Below are positions 17,064 to 26,011 of a stretch of DNA of 64,000 nt, one piece after another (within the stretch, counting starts at the first letter, position 1; every line of letters starts with the position of its first letter). The position numbers were made by a program, and so were the translations under genes. The notes below the pieces were generated by a model. The model was given only the letters and a program-made list of their open reading frames with translations. It had not been told where the DNA came from and ran no database searches. The DNA comes from Pseudomonadota bacterium (GTDB taxonomy: Bacteria; Pseudomonadota; Alphaproteobacteria; Rhizobiales; Rhizobiaceae), in assembly GCA_023457435.1 (NCBI GenBank), contig JAEWLS010000002.1:124001-188000 (forward strand), read 5' to 3'.

Positions 17064-17488
17064 GCGCTCAGCTTGCCGGCCAGCTTGTCGAGCATGCCGC
17101 TCCAGCCCTCGATGGTCTTGTCGCCCCATTCTGCGTAGATTTCAGGCGACATCTCGTCGGTCAGGGTGAGTTCGCAGCCGTCATCGAGCGCGGCGATCTC
17201 GATGGTCACCAAGTCGTACTCAGGGCTGAACTTCGGCACCGCGAACGTGAAGACCAGTCGCTTCGGACGGTCGATCACGCGGTATTCGCCGACGTGCTCG
17301 ATGTCGCCGTCGGGCCGATGAGCCGTCACGGTGAACCTGCCGCCGACGCGCGCGTCGATCCTGCACGTCATCTTCTCACCCTCCGGCGACCGGAACAGCC
17401 AGCGCGCCGCCACCGCCGGGTCGAGCCATGCGTCGAACACGCTTTCGGCGGAGGCCGCGAAACGCTTCTTGATCCGTACTGCCGTCAT
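17060..17488 (-). CDS. AHSA1/SRPBCC domain protein
   Basis: A 142-aa helix-grip (START-like) protein of the AHSA1 family (PF08327). Typical strands are seen: IKKRFAASAESVFDAWLDPAVAARW, VGGRFTVTAHRPDG and the C-terminal amphipathic helix GWSGMLDKLAGKL. Such proteins bind small hydrophobic ligands, and their genes are often paired with an ArsR regulator, as here: ATG 17488 overlaps the ArsR stop by 4 bp. The ligand is unknown. It converges on coaBC with both stops inside CTAG. Confidence 0.88.
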   Translation of the reverse strand: MTAVRIKKRFAASAESVFDAWLDPAVAARWLFRSPEGEKMTCRIDARVGGRFTVTAHRPDGDIEHVGEYRVIDRPKRLVFTFAVPKFSPEYDLVTIEIAALDDGCELTLTDEMSPEIYAEWGDKTIEGWSGMLDKLAGKLSA

Positions 17489-17838
17489 TGGTGATTGCTC
17501 CCGTCCTTTGGGACATCTGCGTCCGCCAGCACCGTTTCCAGCTGGTCGAGCTGCCCGGTCCAGAATTGCTGGTAACGACGCAGCCATTCCTCCGCCGCCG
17601 CGAGGCGAGCCGGCTGCAGGCTGCAATAGTGCACGCGCCCTTTGCGGCGGCGCTGGATGATCCCGGCATCCTCCAGAACCCTCACGTGCTTCGACGCGCC
17701 TGCTAGGCTCATAGCGAAGGGCATGGCGAGATCGCCGACGCTGCGTTCGCCGCCGCAGAGCTGTGCGATCATTGCCCGGCGGGTGCCGTCGGACAGTGCC
17801 TGGAAGACACGATCGAGATCGGGGCGCAATTCAACCAT
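17485..17838 (-). CDS. ArsR-family transcriptional regulator
   Basis: A 117-aa winged-helix repressor. N-terminal RVFQALSDGTRRAMIAQLCGGERSVGDLA and the recognition helix SLAGASKHVRVLEDAGII are typical of the ArsR subgroup paired with AHSA1 proteins. No metal-binding CxC motif is present in the recognition helix, so a metal sensor is unlikely. The start ATG 17838 lies inside the proximal operator palindrome. The protein ends with the ATGA overlap into the AHSA1 gene. It should repress its own two-gene operon. Confidence 0.9.
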   Translation of the reverse strand: MVELRPDLDRVFQALSDGTRRAMIAQLCGGERSVGDLAMPFAMSLAGASKHVRVLEDAGIIQRRRKGRVHYCSLQPARLAAAEEWLRRYQQFWTGQLDQLETVLADADVPKDGSNHQ

Positions 17839-17886
17839 CTGGTTGAATATGCCTGCAGAGATAGGGTTAGTCAACCATCTGGTTGA
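17829..17886 (-). promoter_or_regulatory. arsR promoter with twin palindromic operators
   Basis: Two copies of the 16-bp palindrome TCAACCATCTGGTTGA lie at 17831-17846 and 17871-17886, exactly 40 bp apart; the first extends to 20 bp (17829-17848). On the minus strand TTGACT (17874-17869) and CATATT (17851-17846) form a promoter with a 17-bp spacer. The distal operator covers the -35 box. The proximal one covers the transcription start and the ATG at 17838, which is 7 nt past the -10 box, so the mRNA is probably leaderless. This is a textbook autorepression layout for the ArsR protein. Confidence 0.8.
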
Positions 17887-17899
17887 ATAATGTGGCAAC

Positions 17900-17926
17900 G
17901 AAAAAGGCCGGCGGAGCGCCGGCCTT
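17900..17926 (-). terminator. Terminator of the peroxiredoxin gene
   Basis: On the minus strand AAGGCCGGCG, a 3-nt loop and CGCCGGCCTT are followed by TTTCGTT. The stem is 10 bp and lies 19 bp after the peroxiredoxin stop, upstream of the arsR operators. Confidence 0.85.
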
Positions 17927-17944
17927 CTCGGGAGGATGCGGTGC

Positions 17945-18604
17945 TCAGGCCGCCGGTTGCTTGGTCTTGCGCAGATACGGCAGAACGCGCTCGAAGCTGC
18001 CGAACTTCTGTGTCGCCTCGTCATCCGAGACCGCGGCTGTGATGATGACGTCCTCGCCCTGCTTCCAGTCCGCCGGCGTCGCCACCTTGTGCTTGGCGGT
18101 AAGCTGGATCGAGTCGATGGCGCGCAGGATCTCCGCGAAGTTGCGGCCCGTCGTCATCGGATAGGTGAGGGCGAGCTTGATCTTCTTGTCCGGCCCGATG
18201 ACGTAGACCGAGCGCACCGTGGCGTTGTCGGCGGGCGTGCGTCCTTCGGAACTGTCGCCGGCGTCGGCAGGCAGCATGTCGTAGAGTTTTGCGACCTTCA
18301 GGTCGCGGTCGCCGATCAGCGGGTAGGTCACATCCTGGCCGGTCGCGGTCTTGATGTCGGCCTTCCACTTGTCGTGGCTCTCGACCGGATCGACCGAGAT
18401 GCCGATGATCTTCACGCCGCGCTTGGCGAAGTCCGGCGCGAATTTGGCGGCACTGCCGAGTTCGGTCGTGCAGACGGGGGTGAAGTTCTTCGGGTGGGAG
18501 AACAGGACCGCCCAGCCGTCGCCGATCCACTCGTGGAAGTTGATCTTCCCGTGGGTGGTGTCGGCAGTGAAGTCGGGAGCGGTGTCGTTGATGCGGAGGC
18601 CCAT
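17945..18604 (-). CDS. 1-Cys peroxiredoxin (Prx6 subfamily)
   Basis: A 219-aa thiol peroxidase. The peroxidatic site FTPVCTTELG places the active Cys at residue 45. The long C-terminal dimer domain (PADWKQGEDVIIT, AVSDDEATQKF) is that of the Prx6 group, which lacks a resolving Cys. The start is ATG 18604 (MGLRINDTAPDF), the first family residue. It reduces hydrogen or organic peroxides in the cytosol. It is a monocistronic gene with its own terminator. Confidence 0.94.
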   Translation of the reverse strand: MGLRINDTAPDFTADTTHGKINFHEWIGDGWAVLFSHPKNFTPVCTTELGSAAKFAPDFAKRGVKIIGISVDPVESHDKWKADIKTATGQDVTYPLIGDRDLKVAKLYDMLPADAGDSSEGRTPADNATVRSVYVIGPDKKIKLALTYPMTTGRNFAEILRAIDSIQLTAKHKVATPADWKQGEDVIITAAVSDDEATQKFGSFERVLPYLRKTKQPAA

Positions 18605-18738
18605 GATGCAATCCTTCCGGTGTCCGACCGGAATATAGGCACGGCACACCGGCAGCGTTAGAAACGCGCGCGCCAAGATGGCGCCGAAAGCGGAACGAAA
18701 TTCTACGCCAACGACATCGAGTGGGAGACGCTTGCGGG

Positions 18739-20823
18739 TCAGGCCACGTTGGGCAGCCGCTGAGCGCCGCGGCGTGCAAGGAAGCCCGGGACCTCCTTGC
18801 CGGCCATCGGCCTTGCCAGCAGATAGCCCTGAGCTTCTCCGAAGCCTTCGCGCCGCAGCCTTGCGAGCTGTTCCGGCGTCTCGACGCCCTCCGCCGTCGT
18901 CGTCAGGTTGAACCCCGAACCGAGGCCGGTCACCGCGCGCACGATCGCCATCGAGCCAGGATCGGTCTCGATGCCGGACACGAAGCTGCGGTCCATCTTG
19001 ATCTTGTCGAAGGGGAAGGAGCGCAGATAGCTGAGCGAAGAATAGCCGGTGCCGAAATCGTCCATCGCAATGCGTACGCCGAGTTCGCGCAGCGCGTGCA
19101 GAAGCTGCAGGTTCTGGCCGTTCTCCGCCAGCAGCACGGATTCGGTGATCTCCAGCTCGAGCCGGCTCGGATGCAGGCCGCCCTGGTCGAGCGCGGAGAC
19201 GACCGTGGCGAGCAGGCCGACGTCGCGGAACTGGCACGGGGACAGGTTCACCGCGACCTTGATCTCCTGCGGCCATTGCGCCGCCGTGCGGCAGGCCTCG
19301 CGCATCACCCAGTCGCCGATGGCGCTGATCAGTCCGGTTTCCTCGGCCACCGGTATGAACTCGGCCGGCGCGAGCAGCCCGCGATGCGGGTGGCGCCATC
19401 GCACCAGCGCCTCGAAGCCGGAGATCGTGTCGTCGTGCAGCGAAAGCAGCGGCTGGTAGTGCAGCTCGAAGTCGCCCGCGGCCAGCGCCTGGCGCAGTTC
19501 CACCGTCAAGCCATGGCGGCGTTCGGCGTTGAAGCGCATCGCCGGCTCGTAGAACCGGAAGGTCGAACGTCCGTCGGCCTTCGCCGCGTAGAGCGCGAGA
19601 TCCGCGTTGCGCAGCAGCACGTTGACGTCGTCGCCGTCGGTCGGTGCCAGCGCCAGGCCGACGCTACAGGCGACGTGCTCCTCGGCTCCGTCGAGTTGGA
19701 CCGGCGTCTCGAAGGCGCGCATCACGTCTTGTGCGAAGGCCTGCAGGTCGCGTCCCGCGGTGGCCACGACGAGCGCGAACTCGTCGCCGCCGAGCCGCGC
19801 CACGAGGTCGCCCTCGCGCACGATGCGCTTCAGCCGGCGCGCCACCTCGATCAGCAGCGCGTCGCCGGCGGGATGCCCCATGCTGTCGTTGATGTGCTTG
19901 AAGTGGTCGACGTCGATGTAGACCAGCGCGAACGGCGCGATCGCGTGCCCCTCCAGCCTGTGCGCCATGTGGTCGGCGAACGACTTGCGGTTCGGCAGAC
20001 CGGTCAGCGCGTCGTGCAGCGCGATGTACGAGATGCGGTCCTCGAACGAGCGGCGCTCGGTCACGTCCTGCGAGATCCCGACGAGATAGCGCGGTGCCGA
20101 GCCGTCCACCGTCGGGATCGCGCGCTTGATGGTGTGAATGGTGCGCGTGCTGGTGTCGGAGCGGACCACCGCCTCCTCGAACGACAGGGTCTGCGCCGTG
20201 TCCATGGCGCGAAAATCCTGGTTCACGAACATATCCGCCTGCGCCGCCGGGAAGATGTCGCGGTCCTGCTTCCCGACGATCTGCGCCGGCTCGAAGCCGA
20301 CGATCTCCCCGCAGGCGGCGTTGTAGAGGATGTAGCGCCCGCCGTCCGCCATGTCCTTGACGAAGACGCCGACCGGCAGGCTGGAGAGAATGCTGTCGAG
20401 CAGCGAACGCGTGTCGCTCGCCTGGCGATAGGCGCGGTTCACCTCGGTGCGGTCGATGACGATGGCAAGGATCGCATCGACGCCGTTGAAGCGCACGTTG
20501 CGCCCGTAGGTGAGCACCTCCATCGTGTCGCCGTTCGCCTTGAGATGCTGCCAGCGCTCGGGGCGTCCGAGGTCGGAGCGGGCGCGCACCGCCGCGAGCA
20601 TCCGCTGCCGCTCGCTCTCAGGCCTGATGTCGAGCACCGTCATTCCGGCATATTGCTCCGGCGTGTAGCCATAGAGCCGCACCGCCGCCTCGTTGACGGT
20701 GAGGAAGCGCAGGGTCTCCGGGTCGTAGACCCACATCGGTGTCGGGTGCGTCACGAACAGCGTCCGGAAGTCGTCGTCGCCGATCGCGCCGCTGTTCATG
20801 CAAATGTTGTCTTCGACCAGCAT
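18739..20823 (-). CDS. PAS-PAS-GGDEF-EAL cyclic-di-GMP turnover protein
   Basis: A 694-aa soluble signalling protein with two PAS domains (roughly 15-125 and 135-260), a GGDEF domain and an EAL domain. The cyclase loop RLGGDEF is intact, with an inhibitory RxxD site (REGD) five residues before it. The phosphodiesterase motifs are also intact: GFEALVRW, NLSPCQF, ITESVLL, DDFGTGYSS and EGVET. Both activities are therefore possible. No transmembrane segment is seen. I start at ATG 20823, behind a GGGGCG site; starts at 20856 and 20799 are alternatives. It is divergent from the TRAP binding protein gene. Confidence 0.93.
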   Translation of the reverse strand: MLVEDNICMNSGAIGDDDFRTLFVTHPTPMWVYDPETLRFLTVNEAAVRLYGYTPEQYAGMTVLDIRPESERQRMLAAVRARSDLGRPERWQHLKANGDTMEVLTYGRNVRFNGVDAILAIVIDRTEVNRAYRQASDTRSLLDSILSSLPVGVFVKDMADGGRYILYNAACGEIVGFEPAQIVGKQDRDIFPAAQADMFVNQDFRAMDTAQTLSFEEAVVRSDTSTRTIHTIKRAIPTVDGSAPRYLVGISQDVTERRSFEDRISYIALHDALTGLPNRKSFADHMAHRLEGHAIAPFALVYIDVDHFKHINDSMGHPAGDALLIEVARRLKRIVREGDLVARLGGDEFALVVATAGRDLQAFAQDVMRAFETPVQLDGAEEHVACSVGLALAPTDGDDVNVLLRNADLALYAAKADGRSTFRFYEPAMRFNAERRHGLTVELRQALAAGDFELHYQPLLSLHDDTISGFEALVRWRHPHRGLLAPAEFIPVAEETGLISAIGDWVMREACRTAAQWPQEIKVAVNLSPCQFRDVGLLATVVSALDQGGLHPSRLELEITESVLLAENGQNLQLLHALRELGVRIAMDDFGTGYSSLSYLRSFPFDKIKMDRSFVSGIETDPGSMAIVRAVTGLGSGFNLTTTAEGVETPEQLARLRREGFGEAQGYLLARPMAGKEVPGFLARRGAQRLPNVA

Positions 20824-21094
20824 CGATCGCCCCGCGCCTCTATTGCAATGCAGCAATTCCCCGGCCGATAGAGTTATCGCGATCTTCTAAACAAAATAAC
20901 ACTTTGGAATTGCTCGCTTTTTGGGCGTCCGCCAGCGGTTTGGGCAAGGCCTGGTTGCCGAAAATCTGGGCAGAATCGCGCCAGGCGGGGTTGCTCTCAT
21001 ACCAAAAGCTAGGCTGCCGAGGGTTGACCGCTTGGCTATGCGCCATAACAATCGCTCCCGAGGCGCGCGCCACGCGGGCCCAAGGGAGGAAGGA

Positions 21095-22108
21095 ATGAAG
21101 AAATCGATCGTCGCGGCATTCGCCGTGCTTGCGTTGTCGTCGGCCGCGGCGTCGGCCGCCGACGTTGAACTGCAACTGGCCCACTGGCTTCCGCCGACCC
21201 ATCCGGTTGCGACGATGGGCATGGCCGAGTGGATCGAGTCCGTGCAGAAGGCATCGGAAGGCCGCATCGCCATCACCACCTTCCCGGCCTCGCAGCTCGG
21301 CGCCGCGCCCGACCATTACGACCTGGCGCGCGACGGCGTCGCTGACATCAGCTACGTCAATCCCGGCTATCAGGCCGGCCGTTTCCCGGTCTACAGTCTG
21401 ATCGAGATTCCGTTCCACGTGTCTGACGCCAAGAAGGGCGCACGCGCCGTGCACGAATGGTACGCGGCCTACGTGGAGAAGGAGATGGCCGACGTGAAGT
21501 TCTGCCTCTTCAATCCGCACGATCCGGGCACCATCCACGCCAAGGCCCCGATCAAGGTGCCGGAGGATATCCGCGGCAAGACGATCCGCCCGGCCCATGC
21601 AACCATGGCGCGCTTCGTCTCCTCGCTCGGCGGCGCAAGCATCCAGGTGCCGGCACCGGAGGCTCGCGAGGCGCTGGCCAAGGGCACCGCGGACGCCATG
21701 ACCTTCCCGTGGAACTCGATCTACATCTTCGGCATCGACCCGGTGACGACCTGGCACCTCGACATGCCGTTCTACATTTCCGGCCAGGTGCTGGTCTTCA
21801 ACAAGGCCAAGTACGAGGGCATGTCGGAGGCCGATCGCAAGGTCCTCGACGACCACTGCACGCCGGAATGGTCGGAGCGCTTCTCGACCGGCTGGGCCGA
21901 CAACGAAGCTTCCGGCCGCCAGAAGATGATCGATTCGCCGGATCACACCGTCTACAAGCCGACCGACGAAGAGGTGAAGAAGTGGCGCGATGCCGCCGCT
22001 CCGCTGGTCGATCAGTGGAAGGCCGACGTGAAGGCCAAGGGTCTCGACCCCGAGCCGATCTACAAGGCCTACCTCGACGCGCTCGACGCCAACGGCGCCC
22101 GCTACTGA
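21095..22108 (+). CDS. TRAP transporter solute-binding protein, DctP family, orphan
   Basis: A 337-aa periplasmic binding protein of PF03480 with a Sec signal (MKKSIVAAFAVLALSSAAASA). Landmarks are LQLAHWLPPTHPVA at the mature N-terminus, PASQLG, the IRGKTIRPAHA region with the conserved Arg that binds substrate carboxylate, and GTADAMTFPWNS. A strong ribosome site (GGGAGGAAGG) precedes ATG 21095. No DctQ or DctM permease gene lies beside it, so it must serve permeases encoded elsewhere or act as a sensor. The substrate is unknown. Confidence 0.93.
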   Translation: MKKSIVAAFAVLALSSAAASAADVELQLAHWLPPTHPVATMGMAEWIESVQKASEGRIAITTFPASQLGAAPDHYDLARDGVADISYVNPGYQAGRFPVYSLIEIPFHVSDAKKGARAVHEWYAAYVEKEMADVKFCLFNPHDPGTIHAKAPIKVPEDIRGKTIRPAHATMARFVSSLGGASIQVPAPEAREALAKGTADAMTFPWNSIYIFGIDPVTTWHLDMPFYISGQVLVFNKAKYEGMSEADRKVLDDHCTPEWSERFSTGWADNEASGRQKMIDSPDHTVYKPTDEEVKKWRDAAAPLVDQWKADVKAKGLDPEPIYKAYLDALDANGARY

Positions 22109-22114
22109 GAAGAG

Positions 22115-22146
22115 GGCAGCGGCCGCGCCTCGCGCCGGCCGCTGCC
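22115..22146. terminator. Hairpin between convergent dctP and DUF1801 genes
   Basis: Perfect 11-bp arms (GGCAGCGGCCG 22115-22125 and CGGCCGCTGCC 22136-22146) with a 10-nt loop fill the 44-bp gap between the two convergent genes. There is no clear T-run on either side, so termination is likely but may need Rho. Confidence 0.55.
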
Positions 22147-22152
22147 GCACTC

Positions 22153-22545
22153 TCAACGTCTCTTGCGAAGCCCGCGCGCGGCGGCCGCCGCCGCGTTGTC
22201 GGCCACGCGGCGCCGCACGATCGCTTCCACGACATCGGGAGGTATCGGGCGCTCGGTCAGGAACTGCACGGTTCCTTTGGACGTCTTGTAGTCCTTCAGC
22301 GCTTCCGCGTGCTCGTCGATGGCGCTCGAACTCATCGGAAAGAATGACAGGTGCCGCTTGAACGCCGCGTAGGCGACAAGGTGCCCATCCTGCTTGAACG
22401 TCGGCTGCCCGTAGCTGATGACCTCGTCGGCGTCGGGCACCACCGCCCGGATCTGCGCGCGAAGTTCCTCGAGCGCGCGCCGGAATTGCGGGGTCTCGAT
22501 CCGCTCTAGGTAAGCTTCGACGTCCGGGTCGATCCTCCCGCTCAT
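22153..22545 (-). CDS. DUF1801 (YdhG-like) protein
   Basis: A 130-aa protein matching DUF1801 (PF08818). It has helical N-terminal ETPQFRRALEELRAQIRAVVPDADEVISYGQPTF, then HLVAYAAFKRHLSFFP and the C-terminal FLTERPIPPDVVEAIVRRRV. The family includes a proposed iron chaperone, but the role is not established. ATG 22545 lies 2 bp after the helicase stop, so it is the third gene of a prfC-helicase-DUF1801 unit. The basic tail (RGLRKRR) may bind nucleic acid. Confidence 0.85.
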   Translation of the reverse strand: MSGRIDPDVEAYLERIETPQFRRALEELRAQIRAVVPDADEVISYGQPTFKQDGHLVAYAAFKRHLSFFPMSSSAIDEHAEALKDYKTSKGTVQFLTERPIPPDVVEAIVRRRVADNAAAAAARGLRKRR

Positions 22546-22547
22546 CG

Positions 22548-24353
22548 TCAGCCCTTGCGCGGCCGGTCCTTCTTGGCCTTCTTCGGCTTGCCCTTCCACG
22601 CACCCTGGTCGGCCTTGCCCCGATGCGGCTTCTTCGGCGGGCGCTGATCGCTGTCGCGTATCGCGCGCTGGCCGCCGCGGCTCAGATCGGGCGTCCCCTC
22701 CAGCCGGGTGACGGTGATGCCGCGCTCGAGCGTCCGCTTGCCGAGCGCCTTGAGGAAGCGCGTTCCCGCCTCCGCCTCGAGCTGCACGACGCTGTGGTCC
22801 GGCATCAGCTTGATCTGGCCGATGTCGCGCTTGGTCAGGCCGCCGTTGCGGCAGATCATCGGGATCAGCCAGCGCGGCTCCGCCTGCTGGTTCCGCCCGA
22901 TCGACAGGGACACCCAGATGCTGTCTTCGAATTCCTGGCGCGGCGCGCGTTCGGGGCGTTCGCCCCGAGATTCCCCGGGGCGCTCCCCGTGCCGTTCATC
23001 GGACCGACGCGGCGCGAACTGGGCGGAGGCGATCTCGATCAGCTCTTCTGGTGCCGACCGGCTGCCGCGGGCATTGCGGATGAAGGCCGCTGCGATGCGC
23101 TCGGCGCCGTGCGCCTCGAGCAGCTGGCGCACCATCGCCATCTCGTCCTCTGCCGGCTCCGCCGACAGCGCGGCGTCGGCAAGGATGCGCTCGTCGTCGC
23201 GCTGGATGACCTCGTCGGCCGATGGCGGACGCGCCCAGGTCGCGGAAACGTTGGCCGATCCGAGCAGGCGCTCGACGCGGCGGCGCGCTGGCGCCGGCAC
23301 GATCAGCACGCTGACGCCCTTCCGGCCGGCACGTCCGGTGCGGCCGCTGCGGTGGAGCAGCGTCTCGGGGTTGGTCGGCAGGTCTGCGTGGATGACGAGT
23401 TCGAGGTTCGGCAGGTCGATGCCGCGCGCCGCGACGTCCGTTGCGATGCACACGCGGGCGCGCCCGTCGCGCATCGCCTGCAGCGCGTGCGTCCGCTCGC
23501 TCTGGCTGAGCTCGCCCGACATGGCCACGACCGAGAAGCCGCGATTGTTGAAGCGCGCCGTCAGATGATTCACCGCCGCCCGCGTCGAGCAGAACACCAG
23601 CGCGTTCTTCGCTTCGTAGAAGCGCAGCACGTTGATGATCGCGTTCTCGCGGTCGCTGCCGGCGATGGTCAGCGCGCGGTATTCGATGTCGAGATGCTGT
23701 TCGCGCTCGTCGGCGGTGGAAAGCCGCACGGCGTCGCGCTGGTAGCTGCGCGCCAAATTGGCGATCGGCTTCGAAACCGTCGCCGAGAACATCAGCGTTC
23801 GCCGCTCCGCCGGCGCCGATCCGAGGATGAACTCCAGATCTTCGCGGAAGCCGAGGTCGAGCATCTCGTCCGCCTCGTCGAGCACGACGGCCCGCAGCGC
23901 AGACAGGTCCAGTGCGCCGCGCGTGATGTGGTCGCGCAGCCGCCCCGGCGTGCCGACGACGATGTGCGCGCCCTGCTCCAGCAGGCGGCGCTCTGAGCGC
24001 ATGTCCATGCCGCCGACGCAGGATATGACGCGCGCGCCGGTCTCGGCGTAGAGCCACTCCAACTCTCGCTTCACCTGCATTGCCAGCTCGCGCGTCGGCG
24101 CGATCGCCAGCCCGAGCGGCAGCGCCGCGGCGCCGAACCGTTCCTCGCCGCCGAGCAGCGTCGGCGCCAGCGCTATGCCGAAGGCAACCGTTTTGCCCGA
24201 ACCCGTCTGCGCCGAAACCAGCGCATCGGCGCCCGCCGGCTCGAGCCCGATCACCGCGAGCTGCACCGGCGTCAGCTCGGTGTAGCCGCGCTTGTCGAGC
24301 GCGCGCGACAGCGGCGCCACGACGCCTGCGAAATTCCCTTCCTGCGCGGCCAT
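22548..24353 (-). CDS. DEAD-box RNA helicase with DbpA-type RNA-binding domain
   Basis: A 601-aa helicase, CsdA/DeaD-like. Q-motif and motif I: ELTPVQ and AQTGSGKT (residues 48-55). Motif II is DEAD in VVLDEADEMLDLGF, motif III SAT, then ATDVAARGIDLP and HRSGRTGRAG. After an acidic linker, residues about 460-530 form a DbpA C-terminal RNA-binding fold (WVSLSIGRNQQAEPRWLIPM, NGGLTKRDIGQIKL). The extreme C-terminus is a Lys/Arg/Pro-rich disordered tail. The start TGATG overlaps prfC. A role in ribosome assembly or cold RNA unwinding is inferred. Confidence 0.93.
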   Translation of the reverse strand: MAAQEGNFAGVVAPLSRALDKRGYTELTPVQLAVIGLEPAGADALVSAQTGSGKTVAFGIALAPTLLGGEERFGAAALPLGLAIAPTRELAMQVKRELEWLYAETGARVISCVGGMDMRSERRLLEQGAHIVVGTPGRLRDHITRGALDLSALRAVVLDEADEMLDLGFREDLEFILGSAPAERRTLMFSATVSKPIANLARSYQRDAVRLSTADEREQHLDIEYRALTIAGSDRENAIINVLRFYEAKNALVFCSTRAAVNHLTARFNNRGFSVVAMSGELSQSERTHALQAMRDGRARVCIATDVAARGIDLPNLELVIHADLPTNPETLLHRSGRTGRAGRKGVSVLIVPAPARRRVERLLGSANVSATWARPPSADEVIQRDDERILADAALSAEPAEDEMAMVRQLLEAHGAERIAAAFIRNARGSRSAPEELIEIASAQFAPRRSDERHGERPGESRGERPERAPRQEFEDSIWVSLSIGRNQQAEPRWLIPMICRNGGLTKRDIGQIKLMPDHSVVQLEAEAGTRFLKALGKRTLERGITVTRLEGTPDLSRGGQRAIRDSDQRPPKKPHRGKADQGAWKGKPKKAKKDRPRKG

Positions 24354-25942
24354 CAGGCGGCTTCCCTAACCTGGTAGTCCTTGACCGCGTCGAAGCGGAT
24401 CGCCTTCCATCGCTCCGCCTCGTAGTTCAGCCCGAAGGCGTGCGGCGCCAGGAATACCGGGTCGCCGTCGAGATCGCGGGCGATGTCGCCGCGATGCGCG
24501 TTCATGAACTTGTCGAGCTCGTTGCGGTCATCGGACGAAATCCACCGGCACACGGTGAAGCGCGCCATCTCGAAGTCGACCGGCAGCGTGTATTCGACGT
24601 TCAGCCGCTCCTTGAGCACGTCGAGCTGCAGCGCGCCGACGACGCCGACGATAGCCGGCGAGCCGTCCTCCGGCTGGAACAGCTGCACCACGCCTTCCTC
24701 GGCCATCTGGTGCAGCGCTTCCTTCAGCTTCTTCGCCTTCATCGCGTCGCCAAGGCGTACGCGGCGCAGGATTTCCGGCGCGAAGTTCGGGACCCCGCGG
24801 AAGATCAGGTCCTCGCCCTCGGTCAGCGTGTCGCCGATGCGAAGCGTCCCGTGGTTCGGAATGCCGACGACGTCGCCGGCATAGGCCTCGTCGGCCGTCG
24901 TGCGCGTGCGTGCGAAGAAGAACTGCGGCGCGCTCAGGCTCATCGGCTTGCCGGTACGCACCAGCTTGGCCTTCATGCCGCGCTCCAGCTTGCCCGAGCA
25001 GACGCGAACGAAGGCGATGCGGTCGCGATGGTTCGGGTCCATGTTGGCCTGGATCTTGAACACGAAGCTGGTCATCTTCGGCTCTGTCGGCGTCACCTCG
25101 CGGCGGTCGGCCTCCTGCTCTCGCGGCTTCGGGCCCCATGCGCCAAGCGCCTCGATCAGGTCGCGCACGCCATAATTGCGCAATGCCGAGCCAAAGAACA
25201 CCGGCGTCAGGTGCCCTTCGCGGAACGCCTCGAGGTCGAACGGCTTGCAAGCCTCGCGGCCGAGCTCCAGCTCCTCGATGAACGCCTCGCGCTCGTTTTC
25301 CGGCAGCAGGCCGGCGACGCGGTCCGAGTCCGGGCCGTTGACCTTGGTGCGCTCGACCTCGTCGTCGCTGCGGCGCACGGCGCTTTCGGCGAGGTGATAG
25401 GTCCCCGAGAAGCTCTTGCCGCGGCCGATCGGCCAGGTGATCGGCGCCGTGTCCAGCGCCAGCTTCGCCTCGATCTCGTCGAGGATCTCGAACGTGTCGC
25501 GCGCCTCGCGGTCCATCTTGTTGACGAAGGTCACGATCGGGATATCGCGCAGCCGGCACACCTCGAACAGCTTCAGCGTGCGCGGCTCGATGCCCTTCGC
25601 CCCGTCGATCACCATGACCGCGAAATCCACCGCCGAGAGCGTCCGGTAGGTGTCGTCGGCGAAGTCCTCGTGGCCCGGCGTGTCGAGCAGGTTGAAGACG
25701 TTGTCGCCGTACTCGAAGGTCATCACCGAGGTGACCACCGAAATGCCGCGCTCGCGCTCGATCTTCATCCAATCGGAGCGCGTGTTCATCCGGTCCTTCT
25801 TGGCCTTGACCTCGCCGGCGAGCTGGATCGCGCCGCCGAACAGCAGCAGCTTCTCCGTCAGCGTCGTCTTGCCGGCGTCCGGGTGCGCGATGATCGCGAA
25901 GGTGCGGCGGCGTTCAACCGCGTGTTCGATAGTCTCGGCCAT
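24353..25942 (-). CDS. prfC: Peptide chain release factor 3
   Basis: A 529-aa translational GTPase that recycles RF1/RF2. G1 is AHPDAGKTT (residues 19-27), then DTPGHEDF (G3) and NKMDREARD (G4). The RF3 length and the C-terminal block CRWISSDDRNELDKF are typical. It begins an operon with the DEAD helicase and DUF1801 gene. There is a 69-bp gap to the glutaminase gene on the same strand. Confidence 0.96.
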   Translation of the reverse strand: MAETIEHAVERRRTFAIIAHPDAGKTTLTEKLLLFGGAIQLAGEVKAKKDRMNTRSDWMKIERERGISVVTSVMTFEYGDNVFNLLDTPGHEDFADDTYRTLSAVDFAVMVIDGAKGIEPRTLKLFEVCRLRDIPIVTFVNKMDREARDTFEILDEIEAKLALDTAPITWPIGRGKSFSGTYHLAESAVRRSDDEVERTKVNGPDSDRVAGLLPENEREAFIEELELGREACKPFDLEAFREGHLTPVFFGSALRNYGVRDLIEALGAWGPKPREQEADRREVTPTEPKMTSFVFKIQANMDPNHRDRIAFVRVCSGKLERGMKAKLVRTGKPMSLSAPQFFFARTRTTADEAYAGDVVGIPNHGTLRIGDTLTEGEDLIFRGVPNFAPEILRRVRLGDAMKAKKLKEALHQMAEEGVVQLFQPEDGSPAIVGVVGALQLDVLKERLNVEYTLPVDFEMARFTVCRWISSDDRNELDKFMNAHRGDIARDLDGDPVFLAPHAFGLNYEAERWKAIRFDAVKDYQVREAA

Positions 25943-26011
25943 GAAGGGGTCTCTTGTGTCCGGGCGCTATATAGGCACGCGGCCGCGAGGTCCAGAACCG
26001 GAGGCCTTTGG

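Noticed and set aside
18721..20871. Open plus-strand frame of 716 codons opposite the GGDEF-EAL gene
   Set aside because: It is antisense to a protein with complete PAS, GGDEF and EAL motifs. Its translation is Arg/Ala/Val-rich without domains, as expected for the complement of a GC3-biased gene.
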